Assembly (NCBI GenBank): GCA_022360055.1
Contig: JAKSDO010000187.1
Coordinates: 1-64,000, forward strand
Source of the DNA: Cytophagales bacterium
Lineage (GTDB): Bacteria; Bacteroidota; Bacteroidia; Cytophagales; Cyclobacteriaceae
Reading direction: 5' to 3'
DNA: 64,000 nt
Shown here: one piece after another, positions 39,831-47,451 of the stretch
Layout of the letters: every line of letters begins with the position of its first letter
Numbering within the stretch: the stretch's first letter is position 1
Position numbers and translations under genes: made by a program
Notes under the pieces: model-generated
Seen by the model: the letters and a program-made list of their open reading frames with translations, nothing else
Databases searched by the model: none
What the model was told of the DNA's origin: nothing

Positions 39831-40958
39831 CTAATCTAAGCCTTTCAGAATATTTATTATTTCATTTATTTCTACGTTGGTTAAACCCACCCCGCAAGGA
39901 AGGCAAATCCCCTTTTCGAATAGCTCAAGAGCAACCCCGGAGACATATGCTTTCTGTCTTCGGTATATATCCTGGGCATGAAGCGGCTTCCAGAATCTTC
40001 TGGATTCAATTCCATGACGATGAAGTATTTGTTCAATTCTTTTTACATAATGAGGGGGGTCGACGAGAAATGCCGACAACCATCTGTTGAGAAAAGCAGC
40101 GGAATGGTCTTCAATCCACCCAAAAGAAAAATCTCTATTGTCCAACTCTTTGTAGATTTGAAAAATGGATCTTTTACGGTCGATCCATTTTTCCAGGTAA
40201 TTAATTTGCGCCAGGCCTAACGCAGCGCTTAAATTGCTCATACGATAATTATACCCCACTTCCGTATGAAGGTATGTCTTTTCCATATTTCTTGCCTGAG
40301 TCGCCAGATGCAACGATTTATACGCGATCTCCGGATCATCTGTCAACAGCGCTCCGCCTCCGGCAGTGGTTACAATTTTATTTCCGTTAAATGAGAAAAT
40401 GCTAATCTTGCCAAATTTCCCTACGGACTTCGAATTAATTGTGGTACCGAGCGCTTCAGCGGCATCTTCTATCAGGGGTATATCATATTTAGCAGAGATG
40501 GATGCCAGCTCCTCAACTTTAGCAGGATTTCCATAAATATGAGCATAAATAATTGCCTTGGGCCGAATGTCCGATTTTCTCAGATCCAGTATGGCCTCCT
40601 CCAGCAATTTCGGATCCATATTCCAAGTTTCGGCCTCGCTATCGATAAAGACCGGAATCCCGCCGGAATATATAATTGGATTGGCCGTAGCAACAAAACT
40701 AAACGATTGACAAATTATATAATCTCCTCCCTTAACTCCCAGCGTTTTTAATGCCAGGTGAATGGCGGCAGTTCCTGAATTCAATGCAATACAATGGCTT
40801 CTATCCGTTATTTCTCGCAGCCTTGACTCAAGTGCGCTCACCTGCGCTCCCCCCGGGGCCAACCAATTAGATTCAAGAGCTTTTGACAAATACTCCAATT
40901 CCTCACCGCTTTGGTGGGGTGGAGAAAGAAAAATCCGGTATCTGTTTCCCTCCCGCAT
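39831..40958 (-). CDS. DegT/DnrJ/EryC1/StrS aminotransferase (PglE-like)
   Basis: 375 residues. The PLP lysine is Lys194 in SFNGNKIVTTAGGG. Other family motifs are NSGTAAIHLAL, SFSFVATANPI and IEDAAEALGT. The enzyme aminates the C4 keto group of the dehydratase product to a UDP-4-amino sugar. It follows the PglD-like gene by one base and precedes the CapD-like gene. Position among PglC, PglD and PglF homologues is strong support for the bacillosamine route. Confidence 0.93.
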   Translation of the reverse strand: MREGNRYRIFLSPPHQSGEELEYLSKALESNWLAPGGAQVSALESRLREITDRSHCIALNSGTAAIHLALKTLGVKGGDYIICQSFSFVATANPIIYSGGIPVFIDSEAETWNMDPKLLEEAILDLRKSDIRPKAIIYAHIYGNPAKVEELASISAKYDIPLIEDAAEALGTTINSKSVGKFGKISIFSFNGNKIVTTAGGGALLTDDPEIAYKSLHLATQARNMEKTYLHTEVGYNYRMSNLSAALGLAQINYLEKWIDRKRSIFQIYKELDNRDFSFGWIEDHSAAFLNRWLSAFLVDPPHYVKRIEQILHRHGIESRRFWKPLHAQDIYRRQKAYVSGVALELFEKGICLPCGVGLTNVEINEIINILKGLD

Positions 40959-40959
40959 T

Positions 40960-41550
40960 TTATATGATCTGTTTCCCGGGATTGCCTGCGATGGTGGATC
41001 CGTTTTTTACATGATCGAGGACCACTGCACCTGCACCTATTACCGACCAGGCACCGAGAGAAACTCCTGGCAAAATCGTTGCATTTGCTCCGATAAATGT
41101 TCCCGGACCAATTGTGACTCCCCCGCAAACCACGGTTCCCGGACCAACGTGCACAAAATCATCGACAGCCGTGTCGTGCTCAATGATTGCACCCGAGTTG
41201 ACAATTACATGTCTGCCAATCCTGACCTCAGGCTGGATGATTGCCTTTGCCAGGACCATGGAGCCGTGGGCAATTTCCGCGCGTTCAGAAATCCAGGATG
41301 AAAGATGTGAAACAATTCCAAAATCATGCTTAATGTTTCTGGACAAATTAAACCGCAATTTATTTGATCCTATGCTAATAATCAGTTTTTCTCTCCGGAG
41401 AATATCTGGATGGTAATTGTTAAAAACGGTTTTATCAAAAAAGGTGGTGTTGTCGGGATTGTCATCAAAAACACCCGCCAGGTGAATCCCCTTTGATAAA
41501 AGACAGTCGTAAATGACTTTTGCATGTCCGCCGGCTCCGTACAATATCAT
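40960..41550 (-). CDS. PglD-type sugar O/N-acetyltransferase
   Basis: 196 residues. An N-terminal Rossmann-like domain (MILYGAGGHAKVIYDCLLSK) binds the UDP-sugar. The left-handed beta-helix (about 90-196) has hexapeptide units such as VTIGPGTFIGANATILPGVS. His125 in IIEHDTAVDD falls at the place of the proposed base of PglD. It acetylates the C4 amine of the UDP-4-amino sugar with acetyl-CoA. It lies 6 bp after the sugar transferase gene and 1 bp before the aminotransferase gene. Confidence 0.93.
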   Translation of the reverse strand: MILYGAGGHAKVIYDCLLSKGIHLAGVFDDNPDNTTFFDKTVFNNYHPDILRREKLIISIGSNKLRFNLSRNIKHDFGIVSHLSSWISERAEIAHGSMVLAKAIIQPEVRIGRHVIVNSGAIIEHDTAVDDFVHVGPGTVVCGGVTIGPGTFIGANATILPGVSLGAWSVIGAGAVVLDHVKNGSTIAGNPGKQII

Positions 41551-41556
41551 ATTTGT

Positions 41557-42159
41557 TCAATTTGACCCGTTGAATACCGGCATCTCCCGGTCTTTTTTGC
41601 CCGGGGATACAAATGAAACCATAATCTGGAAAATGGTACATACCAAAATGCGGACATCAAGCATTAAAGATATATTTTCCGTATACCACCTGTCCATTTC
41701 AAATCGTTCAACCCAGGATACGTTATTTCTTCCATTGATTTGAGCCCATCCGGTGATTCCGGGCATTACATTAAATCTCTCCATTTGCAATTTATTATAT
41801 CTTCCAACATAATCGACCGGCATCGGCCTTGGGCCAATGAAGGACATCTCTCCTTTCGCAATATTAATAAGCTGCGGCAATTCATCAAGCCCAGTCCTTC
41901 TGAGGAACTTTCCCAAACTCGTAAATTTTCGGTTATCCATACTCAGACCGGATGAAACCGAGGATTGTAAAGTTCGAAATTTTATCAGCCTGAATTTTGC
42001 CAAATCCTTCCCGGAGCGCTCTTGGATAAAGAGGATGTTAGCTCCCTGAGTCATGAATAAGCACAGACAAACCAGAACAAAAACGGGAATTAATATCAAT
42101 ACCAAAATCCAGGCAAAAAATATATCCAGGTACTTTTTAAAATGATCGAAATATATCAT
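41557..42159 (-). CDS. Monotopic phosphoglycosyl transferase (PglC-like)
   Basis: 200 residues. One re-entrant membrane helix near the N-terminus (residues 9-33) is followed by the bacterial sugar-transferase domain: KFRLIKFRTL, GKFLRRTGLDELPQLINI (with the catalytic Asp-Glu pair), and FIGPRPMPVDY. It ends GITGWAQINGRN. It moves a diNAcBac-type 1-phosphate onto undecaprenyl phosphate. It overlaps the WecA-like gene by 4 bp and precedes the PglD-like gene, as in pgl loci. Confidence 0.95.
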   Translation of the reverse strand: MIYFDHFKKYLDIFFAWILVLILIPVFVLVCLCLFMTQGANILFIQERSGKDLAKFRLIKFRTLQSSVSSGLSMDNRKFTSLGKFLRRTGLDELPQLINIAKGEMSFIGPRPMPVDYVGRYNKLQMERFNVMPGITGWAQINGRNNVSWVERFEMDRWYTENISLMLDVRILVCTIFQIMVSFVSPGKKDREMPVFNGSN

Positions 42160-43121
42160 ACGGTTTCCGATGTAAATCTTTTTTTCAATCCAATGTAAAT
42201 CAGCGACAAAATCACCAGGGCAATTCCAAAATAAATCATCTGATTCTCCAGCGGCATAGGAAGAATTAAAATCACCATAAAGTTAATCAATGCCTGAATA
42301 AACATATATATGGCAGACATATATAAATGCGGCATGTCCGTTTCTCTCACGATTACCTGGAAAAGATGCTTTCGATGGGCTTCAAATATATTCTCCTTAT
42401 TAGCAAGCCGCTGGACAATAGTAAAAACAGTATCGATCCCGTATAAGGTCAGAAACAACAGGTATCCGAGCTGTTGCGATTCAAATATCAATTTGATGAG
42501 CAGATATACCACCACAAATGCAACCGACAGGCTCCCTACATCCCCGGCAAAACAAACCGCTTTATTTCGAAAGTTATATATATTAAAGGTCAATACGGCC
42601 AAAATTGCAACGATTAAAAAAGAAGTAGAAATGAAATACTGGACATTGATATTTACAAACACCAATGAAAACAATACAATGAGGCTGTACCCGCCCGTCA
42701 TACCGTTTATCCCATCCATAAAATTATATGCATTCAGGATTCCCGCGGCGACAATCACGATAAGGGCCAGACAGGCCAAATTTAAATGGAACATCTCCAA
42801 ATCAGCCAAAATGAAAAGGATGGAGACTACCTGCGCCGGGAACCTGATTTTTGACGACAAATCGATCACATCATCCAAAAATCCCACCGATGCTATCAAG
42901 ATCATACCAAATGAAAACATCCATCCCGGTGTTTCCGACAATAGTGAAAAAATTATGATGGCAATTGAAATGACTATACCTCCTCCCCTGATCGTAGCTC
43001 CCTTATGCATGGTCCTGTGATTGGGCAGATCAACAATGCTATATTTACGCGCTATGACAAAATATACTCTGAAAAGTAATATCAATATTACGGAGCAGGT
43101 AACGTAAATCCAGCTATTCAT
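42156..43121 (-). CDS. WecA/MraY-like polytopic phosphoglycosyl transferase
   Basis: 321 residues from the ATG at 43121; an upstream TTG at 43124 is unlikely. About ten membrane segments. Motifs are TIRGGGIVISI, GFLDDVIDLSSK, NAYNFMDGINGMTGG and CFAGDVGSLSVAF. With the preceding epimerase gene it resembles WbpL/WbpV-type pairs that start an O-antigen with a modified N-acetyl sugar. The start lies inside the end of the epimerase gene (8-bp overlap). Confidence 0.9.
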   Translation of the reverse strand: MNSWIYVTCSVILILLFRVYFVIARKYSIVDLPNHRTMHKGATIRGGGIVISIAIIIFSLLSETPGWMFSFGMILIASVGFLDDVIDLSSKIRFPAQVVSILFILADLEMFHLNLACLALIVIVAAGILNAYNFMDGINGMTGGYSLIVLFSLVFVNINVQYFISTSFLIVAILAVLTFNIYNFRNKAVCFAGDVGSLSVAFVVVYLLIKLIFESQQLGYLLFLTLYGIDTVFTIVQRLANKENIFEAHRKHLFQVIVRETDMPHLYMSAIYMFIQALINFMVILILPMPLENQMIYFGIALVILSLIYIGLKKRFTSETV

Positions 43122-44058
43122 CAAACGATTGTATGGTTTTTAACAGACCCTCTCTGGTCGAAACCGGAAGTTCCTCGCCCAAATTTAACAAAAGCTTTTT
43201 ATTAGAAACTTTCATATCTTCAACCAGTTTGGCCAGGGTATTTTTGTTGAACGGCGCTTTAAAAACAGAACCCATCCTGGCCGTGGCAAAGGCTAAATAT
43301 TTCGGAATTTTCAAAAAGCGGACGTTCGTACCGGTCACTTCTCCAATTAATTTGACTAGCTCGGCGGTCGAGATTGAATCATTATCCGAAAGCAGGTAAT
43401 TTCCCTGATCCAAGCGGTTGTGAATGATCTCATTAATTACGAAACAAAAATTATCAATCGACAGGAATGATCGTTGATTATCGAACGCTGCAAGCGGGTA
43501 TGGCAAGCCTGATTTCACAAACTTGTAAAGCAGATTCAGGTTCCCCTTGTTCCCCGGACCATGTATCATTACCGGATTTAGAATGTACAAATTCTTGGCA
43601 GTTTTTCTATGATTGAAGATGTATTCTTCTGCCATTCGTTTTGAAATCCCGTAATCAGATGCGGGATTCCGATTATGGTTTTCATCAATGATCTCGGACG
43701 AATGATCTGTTATGGCCTTGATCGAACTTATAAAAACAAACCGATCTGCATTTGATAGCAAGAATTCATCATACAATTCAACGGTTTGGCGAAAATTTAC
43801 CCGATGATAATCTTCTTTTTGATAACTACCTGATAAATCATGGGCAATTCCAGCCAGGTGTATAATCGTATCTACATGATATCTATTAAAATTATCGGCA
43901 GACAATTCCGGAATAAACTCGACATCAACAAATCTTGATCTGGCTTTTTCAATATCTCTCGAGTGCCCTATAAGCTGAATATCAAGACTTGATTTAAAAT
44001 AGTCGACCAAATTCGTCCCTACAAAACCCGAGATGCCGGTAATTAGTATTCGCTTCAT
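43114..44058 (-). CDS. NAD-dependent sugar epimerase/dehydratase (extended SDR)
   Basis: 314 residues. The NAD motif is ILITGISGFVGTNLVDYF. The catalytic Ser-Tyr-Lys are seen in FISSIKA and DYGISKRMAEEYI. It resembles WbpV/WbpK-type enzymes that act on 4-keto-6-deoxy sugars, perhaps making UDP-FucNAc or UDP-QuiNAc with the CapD-like dehydratase. The exact reaction is uncertain. It overlaps GT2 by 4 bp on one side and the WecA-like gene on the other. Confidence 0.88.
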   Translation of the reverse strand: MKRILITGISGFVGTNLVDYFKSSLDIQLIGHSRDIEKARSRFVDVEFIPELSADNFNRYHVDTIIHLAGIAHDLSGSYQKEDYHRVNFRQTVELYDEFLLSNADRFVFISSIKAITDHSSEIIDENHNRNPASDYGISKRMAEEYIFNHRKTAKNLYILNPVMIHGPGNKGNLNLLYKFVKSGLPYPLAAFDNQRSFLSIDNFCFVINEIIHNRLDQGNYLLSDNDSISTAELVKLIGEVTGTNVRFLKIPKYLAFATARMGSVFKAPFNKNTLAKLVEDMKVSNKKLLLNLGEELPVSTREGLLKTIQSFDE

Positions 44059-44807
44059 TTGTGATTGAATAATTCGAACACCTTTCTAAAATATTTTGGA
44101 TAAATTTTTAATGAATTTGTACGGATGCCGTGTTTCCTGCACGCACGGATTATCTCATTATTTAAGGTTATGTTGCTCTTCAAACCGTTGGAACTCACTC
44201 CGCCTTTGCGCATTTTAACCATTTTCATCGGCAAGTATCTGTAGTTCAGTTTATGCACATAGAGCAACCTGATGAGCATCTCGTAATCTGCAGCAATTTC
44301 ATAGTCCGTCTCGAATAAACCGTGTTTGGCATAAAATCCCCGCCTCACAAAAAAGGTCGGGTGTGCGGGCATATAGCCCCTGGCAAATTTATCCGGATGC
44401 CACTTTTTCGATGAATACGTGCGTACGGTACGATCAAGATTATCCGGATCTACAAATATCAAATCTCCAAAAACTGCATCAACCTCATTGTTCTGAAAAG
44501 CCTCGGCAACCGTGGAGATCACATGATCATTGAAATAAAAATCGTCTGAATTCAAAATTCCTATCACATCTCCTCTAGCCTTTAAAATTCCCTTGTTCAT
44601 AGCATCGTATATGCCATGGTCATCTTCGCTTATCCAAAAAGAAAGCTTATCTTGGTGATCCCGTAAAATTTGTTTGGTGCCATCCGTGGAATTACCATCA
44701 ATTACGATATGCTCGATGTCTTCATAATCCTGGCTGTATACAGAATTGATTGCATCCTCGATGTGCAAAGCACTGTTATAACAAACCGTAATAATGGTTA
44801 TTTTCAT
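44055..44807 (-). CDS. Family 2 glycosyltransferase
   Basis: 250 residues from the ATG at 44807; a TTG at 44816 is rejected. GT-A motifs are ITIITVCYNSALHIEDAINS, HIVIDGNSTDGT and the DxD-like ILNSDDFY. It has FVRRGFYAKHGLFETDYEIAAD, typical of the PGL/WcaA-type group. It adds a sugar on the cytoplasmic face to a lipid-linked glycan. It is the only processive glycosyltransferase in the locus. A REP-like element lies between it and the upstream wcaF. Confidence 0.93.
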   Translation of the reverse strand: MKITIITVCYNSALHIEDAINSVYSQDYEDIEHIVIDGNSTDGTKQILRDHQDKLSFWISEDDHGIYDAMNKGILKARGDVIGILNSDDFYFNDHVISTVAEAFQNNEVDAVFGDLIFVDPDNLDRTVRTYSSKKWHPDKFARGYMPAHPTFFVRRGFYAKHGLFETDYEIAADYEMLIRLLYVHKLNYRYLPMKMVKMRKGGVSSNGLKSNITLNNEIIRACRKHGIRTNSLKIYPKYFRKVFELFNHK

Positions 44808-44930
44808 GGAGTTCAAAAATAATCCAGCAATCCGTGAATTGAAAAGCGGATTTAAAGAATATTGATATTTTTATTCGTATGAAACAAAATATGCGTTCCG
44901 ATCAATACTGGTGTTACGTAAAAAGTAAAG

Positions 44931-45018
44931 TATCATTTCGAACAGAGTGAGAAATCTGGTTTAATCAATACCGGACCACCATCAAGCAGCCGGACTTCTC
45001 CTAAACGTACTAATGACA
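44931..45018. repeat. REP-like degenerate palindrome
   Basis: TATCATTTCGAACAGAGTGAG and the region ending AATGACA are imperfect reverse complements over about 27 bases each, with a 30-base centre. The left arm closely follows the TCATTTCGA-N-GAGTGAGAAATCT pattern that is common as an intergenic repeat in Bacteroidota genomes. Only one copy is seen here. It lies between wcaF and the GT2 gene. Confidence 0.55.
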
Positions 45019-45040
45019 AAAACGTCGTTTTTTAATTCAC

Positions 45041-45601
45041 TTAACACGAGCTCTCCATAACCCTTTCTTTAGCTTTCTTCGCCGGATTGCCCTGATAAAT
45101 ACCATAGGAATCAAGATCGGTGACCGCCACGGAATTGACAGATAATACGCTGTGAGAACGGCAGGTGACTCCGGGACATACGGTAGATTTCGCACCGATC
45201 CAAACGCCATCCTCCACATTGATTGCACCTGTCATGAGGTCAAAACCCGGTTTCTTATAATTATGATTGCCGGTTAACAACATGGCGCCCTGAGACAAAC
45301 AGACATTATCGCCTATGATAACTTTAGCAAGATTATCGATCCAGACTTGTTCACCGATCCAAACATGATCTCCTATTTCGAGCAACCATGGGTATTTTAT
45401 GTTCACCGACGGTTTTATGTTTACGCCCTTCCCCACCCGGGCGCCGAACACTTTTAAAATGAACACCTTAAGAAAAGAAAGAGGCAACAATCCATGGTTG
45501 AAGATAAGTTGATTTGTGAAATACCAAATCGCTCTTTTCAACCAGATGGCCTGAGGACTATACCAGCTATTGTCATAATTCGAAAGATCGGCCTTTCTCA
45601 T
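45041..45601 (-). CDS. WcaF-family sugar acetyltransferase
   Basis: 186 residues. The opening LSNYDNSWYSPQAIWLKRAI is typical of the WcaF/colanic-acid acetyltransferase group. The beta-helix carries hexapeptide units VWIGEQVWIDN and VWIGAKSTVCPGV, with IYQGNPAKKAKERV near the end. It O-acetylates a glycan sugar. The ATG at 45601 directly follows the last base of a 90-bp repeat, whose own frame runs into this gene apart from one TAG. Its ATGA is also the repeat's boundary sequence. Confidence 0.9.
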   Translation of the reverse strand: MRKADLSNYDNSWYSPQAIWLKRAIWYFTNQLIFNHGLLPLSFLKVFILKVFGARVGKGVNIKPSVNIKYPWLLEIGDHVWIGEQVWIDNLAKVIIGDNVCLSQGAMLLTGNHNYKKPGFDLMTGAINVEDGVWIGAKSTVCPGVTCRSHSVLSVNSVAVTDLDSYGIYQGNPAKKAKERVMESSC

Positions 45602-45691
45602 CCGTTTATATTTTTTTAGATTGCTGATACACAGAGAAATATAATCATGCTCGTGCGTGTCCTAAATTTGCTCCGGTCCTACCGGTTTCAT
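45602..45691 (-). repeat. Third copy of the 90-bp repeat, in the amidohydrolase-wcaF gap
   Basis: It differs from the second copy (160-249) at 6 of 90 sites and from the first (70-159) at 10. It begins one base after the amidohydrolase TAA and ends at the base before the wcaF ATG, so it fills the gap exactly. ATGA stands at both ends. Both hairpins are kept, with mismatch or G-U changes in the second. The frame is broken by TAG at codon 10, after MKPVGPEQI. It is in the sense orientation here, whereas copies 1 and 2 are antisense to folE. Confidence 0.95.
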
Positions 45692-45692
45692 T

Positions 45693-47393
45693 TTATTTGA
45701 CTGAAATGGCCCCGTCATCAAATGCGATCTCACCGTTTACAATGGTCATGACTACCCTGGTATTCAAAAGTTGATCTTCATTTACTTGCATGATGTCCTG
45801 ATCAAAAATTGTGAAATCTGCATACTTGCCAACTTCTATACTACCTTTGATATCCTCCTCAAAAGCGCCAAACGCCGCATCCAAAGTATACGACCTTAAA
45901 GCCTGTGCACGGGTCATTCTTTCTCCCGGCTCATATCCTCCGGGAGGGGTGCCTGAAAGTGTTTTCCTGGTAACTGATGCGTAGAAGCAATCTATCGGAT
46001 TCACCGGCTCTACCGGGGCATCGGTCCCGTTAATCACAGTTGCGCCGCTCTTTAATAGCTTTTGCCATACATATGCGCCATCCTCTATTCGCCGCTTACC
46101 CAATCGATCAATTGCCCACGGACGGTCCGAACTCATATGAATGGCTTGCATGGCGGGGATCACTCCCATCGCGCCAAATCTTGGGATGTCATCCGGATGC
46201 AAGTGCTGCGCATGCTCTATCCTGAATCTGAAATCAGACGGATTGCATCCCGTTTTACTAAAGGCTATCTCATATTGGTCCAATACTTCCCGATTGGCGC
46301 GATCGCCAATAGCATGCGTACAGACCTGGAATCCGCGTTCCAGGGCCTTACTGCATATTTGGTAAATCTCCTCAACAGGCGTAGTGGAATGTCCAACGGT
46401 AGCAGGCATATCCTTATAGGGTTCCAGGAGCCATGCCCCTCTCGAACCCAGAGCTCCATCGCTGTAAAGCTTTATCGATCGAATGGTAAGGAAGTCCTGC
46501 CCCAATCCAATTTCCGGTCCGGTGGAAAAATAATGCTCCAATAATTCCGCGTTACTACCGGAAAGCATGGGGTAGAGCCGGAGTTTTAATTTGCCATGCT
46601 CAAGGTTCCTTTTGTATAAATCGATCGTAGCAAATCCGACACCCGCATCATGAAAACTGGTAATGCCGTTTGAAAGACATGCTGATACCGCCGCTTCAAA
46701 TGCCATCTGCGCTCTTTGAGGATCATTATCGGGTATATACTTGGAGATCAAGCGCTGCGCAGTTTCATTGAAAATACCTGATGGGTTACCATCTTCATCC
46801 TTGAATATCTCACCTCCGTCATTAAATTCAGTAGATGCATCTATCCCTGCAATTTCCATTGCTTTGGCATTTGCCAATCCCGCATGCCCGCTGGCATGAC
46901 GCAGATATACCGGATTATTCGGTGAAACCGCACTTAAAAGATGATGTGTTGGAAATCCCTGAGCAATTGGTGCTGTGACGCTATCCCATTTATCCTGATG
47001 CCATCCGCGTCCAAGTACCCAAACGCCGGGAGCTATAGTTGCCACTTTTTCATTGACTTTTTCCACCAGCTCCTCATAACTTGAGATATTCGTCAAATCC
47101 AAATCTAATTTGGCATATCCTATGCCCATAAAATGCGCATGACTATCTATAAATCCCGGAGTCATTGTTTTCCCGCCAAGATCTATGATTCTGGTCTTGC
47201 TTCCCTTCAAAGCAAGAATTTCCTCTTTGCTACCGATCTTGATTATTTTTCCTTCATCGACAGCTACAGCCTCAATTTCTCCATCGCCTGAAACCGAATA
47301 TATCTTCCCATTAATAAAAATTGAATCCGTTTCCCGCAGATGACTTGAGCAACAGTTGAAGAGAAGAATGGATATAGCTAAAATAATTCTCAT
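45693..47393 (-). CDS. Amidohydrolase family lipoprotein (YtcJ-like)
   Basis: 566 residues from the ATG at 47393; a TTG at 47414 adds seven residues without a signal. The signal peptide ends LLFNCC, giving a lipobox-like Cys. The metal motif HxH is in PGFIDSHAHFMG. Later motifs are FHDAGVGF, FQVCTHAIGDRANREVL, FRIEHAQHLHPDD and NGTDAPVEPVNPI. This set matches the amidohydrolase_3 group. It would hydrolyse an amide or N-acyl bond in the periplasm; substrate unknown. It is followed by the 90-bp repeat and wcaF. Confidence 0.92.
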   Translation of the reverse strand: MRIILAISILLFNCCSSHLRETDSIFINGKIYSVSGDGEIEAVAVDEGKIIKIGSKEEILALKGSKTRIIDLGGKTMTPGFIDSHAHFMGIGYAKLDLDLTNISSYEELVEKVNEKVATIAPGVWVLGRGWHQDKWDSVTAPIAQGFPTHHLLSAVSPNNPVYLRHASGHAGLANAKAMEIAGIDASTEFNDGGEIFKDEDGNPSGIFNETAQRLISKYIPDNDPQRAQMAFEAAVSACLSNGITSFHDAGVGFATIDLYKRNLEHGKLKLRLYPMLSGSNAELLEHYFSTGPEIGLGQDFLTIRSIKLYSDGALGSRGAWLLEPYKDMPATVGHSTTPVEEIYQICSKALERGFQVCTHAIGDRANREVLDQYEIAFSKTGCNPSDFRFRIEHAQHLHPDDIPRFGAMGVIPAMQAIHMSSDRPWAIDRLGKRRIEDGAYVWQKLLKSGATVINGTDAPVEPVNPIDCFYASVTRKTLSGTPPGGYEPGERMTRAQALRSYTLDAAFGAFEEDIKGSIEVGKYADFTIFDQDIMQVNEDQLLNTRVVMTIVNGEIAFDDGAISVK

Positions 47394-47451
47394 GCATTTA
47401 TTATTGAAAACCAAACCGGTTGATTGTGAATTTAACAGCGCTTTCTTCGAA

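Noticed and set aside
47394-47414. TTG start of the amidohydrolase
   Set aside because: The ATG at 47393 yields a normal lipoprotein signal; the seven extra residues do not.
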